NCBI GenBank assembly: GCA_017454375.1
Contig: JAFTDB010000032.1
Coordinates: forward strand, 62,001-126,000
DNA length: 64,000 nt
Direction of reading: 5' to 3'
Source: Acholeplasmatales bacterium
GTDB lineage: Bacteria; Bacillota_I; Bacilli_A; Acholeplasmatales; Anaeroplasmataceae
In this document: piece after piece, positions 62,861-64,000 of the stretch
Layout: each line of letters opens with the position of its first letter
How positions within the stretch are numbered: the first letter of the stretch is position 1
Notes under the pieces: model-generated
What the model was told of the DNA's origin: nothing
The model's database searches: none
What the model saw: the letters and a program-made list of their open reading frames with translations, nothing else
Program-made: the position numbers and the translations under genes

Positions 62861-62889
62861 ATTATATACACGATTTTTCACAAAATCAA
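62861..62889 (-). promoter_or_regulatory. GH94 promoter
   Basis: -35 TTGATT (62884-62889), 17-base spacer, -10 TATAAT (62861-62866). Confidence 0.72.
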
Positions 62890-62938
62890 TACCAATTTTA
62901 CACGAAAAATTTTTATAACTAAATTATAAGCAAAACAC

Positions 62939-62967
62939 TTGACATTTATAAAACGCTTACATATAAT
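62939..62967 (+). promoter_or_regulatory. Promoter of the LacI-family regulator, with cre-like site in the spacer
   Basis: -35 TTGACA (62939-62944), 17-base spacer, -10 TATAAT (62962-62967): a perfect consensus. The cre-like ATAAAACGCTTACA (62948-62961; about 12 of 14 matches) fills the spacer. Confidence 0.75.
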
Positions 62968-62974
62968 AAAATTA

Positions 62975-62988
62975 CGAAAACGTTTAAG
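62975..62988. promoter_or_regulatory. Second LacI-type operator at the regulator's own start
   Basis: CGAAAACGTTTAAG shares the right half ACGTTTAAG with the GH94 operator and lies at the predicted transcription start of the regulator. The two operators are 142 bases apart, suitable for looping. Confidence 0.6.
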
Positions 62989-63010
62989 AATTCAGAAATC
63001 TGGTGGTACA

Positions 63011-64000
63011 ATGATTAAATTAAAAGACATAGCTGAAAAGTGCGGTGTTTCTATTGCTTCTGTCAGCAAAGCACTACATGGTGGTTCAGATATCAATCCT
63101 AAAACTGCTGAGCATATCAGAGAAGTTGCTAGTGAGATGGGATATGTTCCTAACGCTTCAGCTAGATTATTAAAAACTAATAGGAGTTACAATATCGGTG
63201 TGTTATTCGTAGATGAGACTAGTTCAGGCTTAGAGCATGAATACTTCTCTACAATTTTGAATGCTATTAAGGTTGAATCAGAAAGTTTAGGCTACGATAT
63301 AACATTTATTTCTCATAGATTAAGAAACAGTCAATTAACATTCTACGAACATGCTAAATACCGTAATGTTGATGGTGTTATCATTGCTTCTGTTGATTTT
63401 AAAGATCCTGAGGTAGTAAAACTTGTTGAAAGTGATATTCCAACTGTTACTATCGACTACGAATTCAATGGTAAGTCTTCTGTTGTATCTGACAACATCC
63501 AAGGTGAAAGGGATATTGTTGATTATCTAGTTAAGCAAGGACATAGAAAAATTGCCTTCATTAAAGGCGATGATACTTCCGTTACTCAACTACGTGTATC
63601 TAGCTTCTATAAATCATGTGCTGAACATGGTATTACAGTTAATGAAAAATATGTTAAGCAAGGTAGATACCATATGCCTAAGGTAAGTGGTTCTATCACT
63701 AGAGAGCTTTTAGAGCTTGATGATAAGCCAACTGTAATCATTTACCCAGATGACTATTCATTACTTGGTGGTATCACTGAAATTGAAAGAAACGGATTAA
63801 GAATTCCTGATGATATTAGTATCGTAGGTTACGATGGTATCAAATTATCAAGATTACTTAGACCTATCGTTACTTCTTTCGTTCAGGATTCTGAAGAAAT
63901 TGGTAGACAATCAGCTAGAAAGCTAATTGAAATAATTGAAAACCCTAAAACATCTCTTGCTGAAAGAATCGTTGTTAAGGGTTACCTACAAGAAGGAAAA
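63011..64000 (+). CDS. LacI-family regulator of the cellobiose phosphorylase gene (3' end off window)
   Basis: At least 330 residues. HTH: MIKLKDIAEKCGVSIASVSKALHGGSDINPKTAEHI, hinge LGYVPNASARLLKTNRSYNIGVLF-like (here MGYVPNASARLLKTNRS), then a sugar-binding-protein-like core (VDGVIIASVDF, QGERDIVDYLVKQGHRKIAFIKGD, IPDDISIVGYDGIKLSRLLRP). The frame is open to the right edge, where the protein is nearly complete. It is transcribed away from GH94. Two matching operators and this arrangement suggest control by cellobiose or a derivative. The effector is inferred. Confidence 0.9.
   Translation, partial: MIKLKDIAEKCGVSIASVSKALHGGSDINPKTAEHIREVASEMGYVPNASARLLKTNRSYNIGVLFVDETSSGLEHEYFSTILNAIKVESESLGYDITFISHRLRNSQLTFYEHAKYRNVDGVIIASVDFKDPEVVKLVESDIPTVTIDYEFNGKSSVVSDNIQGERDIVDYLVKQGHRKIAFIKGDDTSVTQLRVSSFYKSCAEHGITVNEKYVKQGRYHMPKVSGSITRELLELDDKPTVIIYPDDYSLLGGITEIERNGLRIPDDISIVGYDGIKLSRLLRPIVTSFVQDSEEIGRQSARKLIEIIENPKTSLAERIVVKGYLQEGK

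Noticed and set aside
1-64000. CRISPR arrays, phage modules, insertion sequences or rRNA
   Set aside because: No array-like spaced repeats, transposase, integrase, phage structural gene or rRNA sequence was seen.
1-64000. Mollicute genetic code with TGA read as Trp
   Set aside because: uppS, the relB-type antitoxin gene and the 55-residue gene end in TGA, and conserved Trp residues are encoded by TGG.

Overview
The window is AT-rich chromosomal DNA from a low-GC Firmicute. TGG encodes Trp and TGA is used as a stop (uppS and several others), so the code is standard. Lipoprotein signals, uppS, the MEP isoprenoid genes, a T-box, an Mn2+ riboswitch, CcpA and several BspA-like surface proteins suggest an uncultured gut member of the Bacilli near the walled relatives of Mollicutes (Erysipelotrichales, RF39 or Acholeplasma-like). 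That placement is inference. PotA carries a large insertion of the kind known from mollicute PotA proteins.

Layout: 1-13455 (-) is the N-terminal 4485 codons of a giant secreted BspA-like leucine-rich-repeat protein that continues past the left edge. 13.6-18.3 kb is a tightly overlapping potABCD polyamine importer operon. 18.3-20.7 kb has a membrane-linked XRE regulator, a Nudix hydrolase and an MscS channel. 20.7-29.3 kb holds a 2228-residue membrane-anchored repeat protein, a family 2 glycosyltransferase and an RNase III-like protein that has lost its catalytic residues. 29.3-32.3 kb has tRNA-Glu(CUC), gltX and a membrane-anchored acidic protein. 32.3-41.2 kb is the conserved nusB-xseA-xseB-tlyA-recN block, followed by a C69 dipeptidase and an M6-like metalloprotease lipoprotein. 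41.4-44.0 kb is a cation exchanger plus an exported metallo-beta-lactamase-fold protein behind a yybP-ykoY (Mn2+) riboswitch. 44.1-49.4 kb has uppS-ispH facing dxs. Between them sit a BspA-like lipoprotein and a broken toxin-antitoxin pair, with three copies of one roughly 41-bp hairpin at the borders. 49.4-57.7 kb has pepF, an orphan AT-rich cassette, tmcAL, an SPFH/NfeD operon and cvfB with two small unknown genes. 57.7-64 kb has a putative small RNA, T-box-controlled tyrS, ccpA, and a GH94 cellobiose phosphorylase divergent from a LacI-family regulator.

Regulatory theme: ccpA has a perfect cre upstream of its promoter. Weaker cre-like sites lie in the promoters of the giant BspA gene, potABCD (upstream), the LacI gene and the putative small RNA. 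The small RNA (about 57712-57781, +) contains a C-rich anti-Shine-Dalgarno stretch. Fifteen of its nucleotides could pair, with one G-U, to the whole ribosome-binding region of neighbouring tyrS, and it matches the giant BspA leader less well. I consider this small RNA, the hairpin-bordered cassettes at 45.6-47.6 kb and the catalytically dead RNase III-like protein the best candidates for undescribed biology here.
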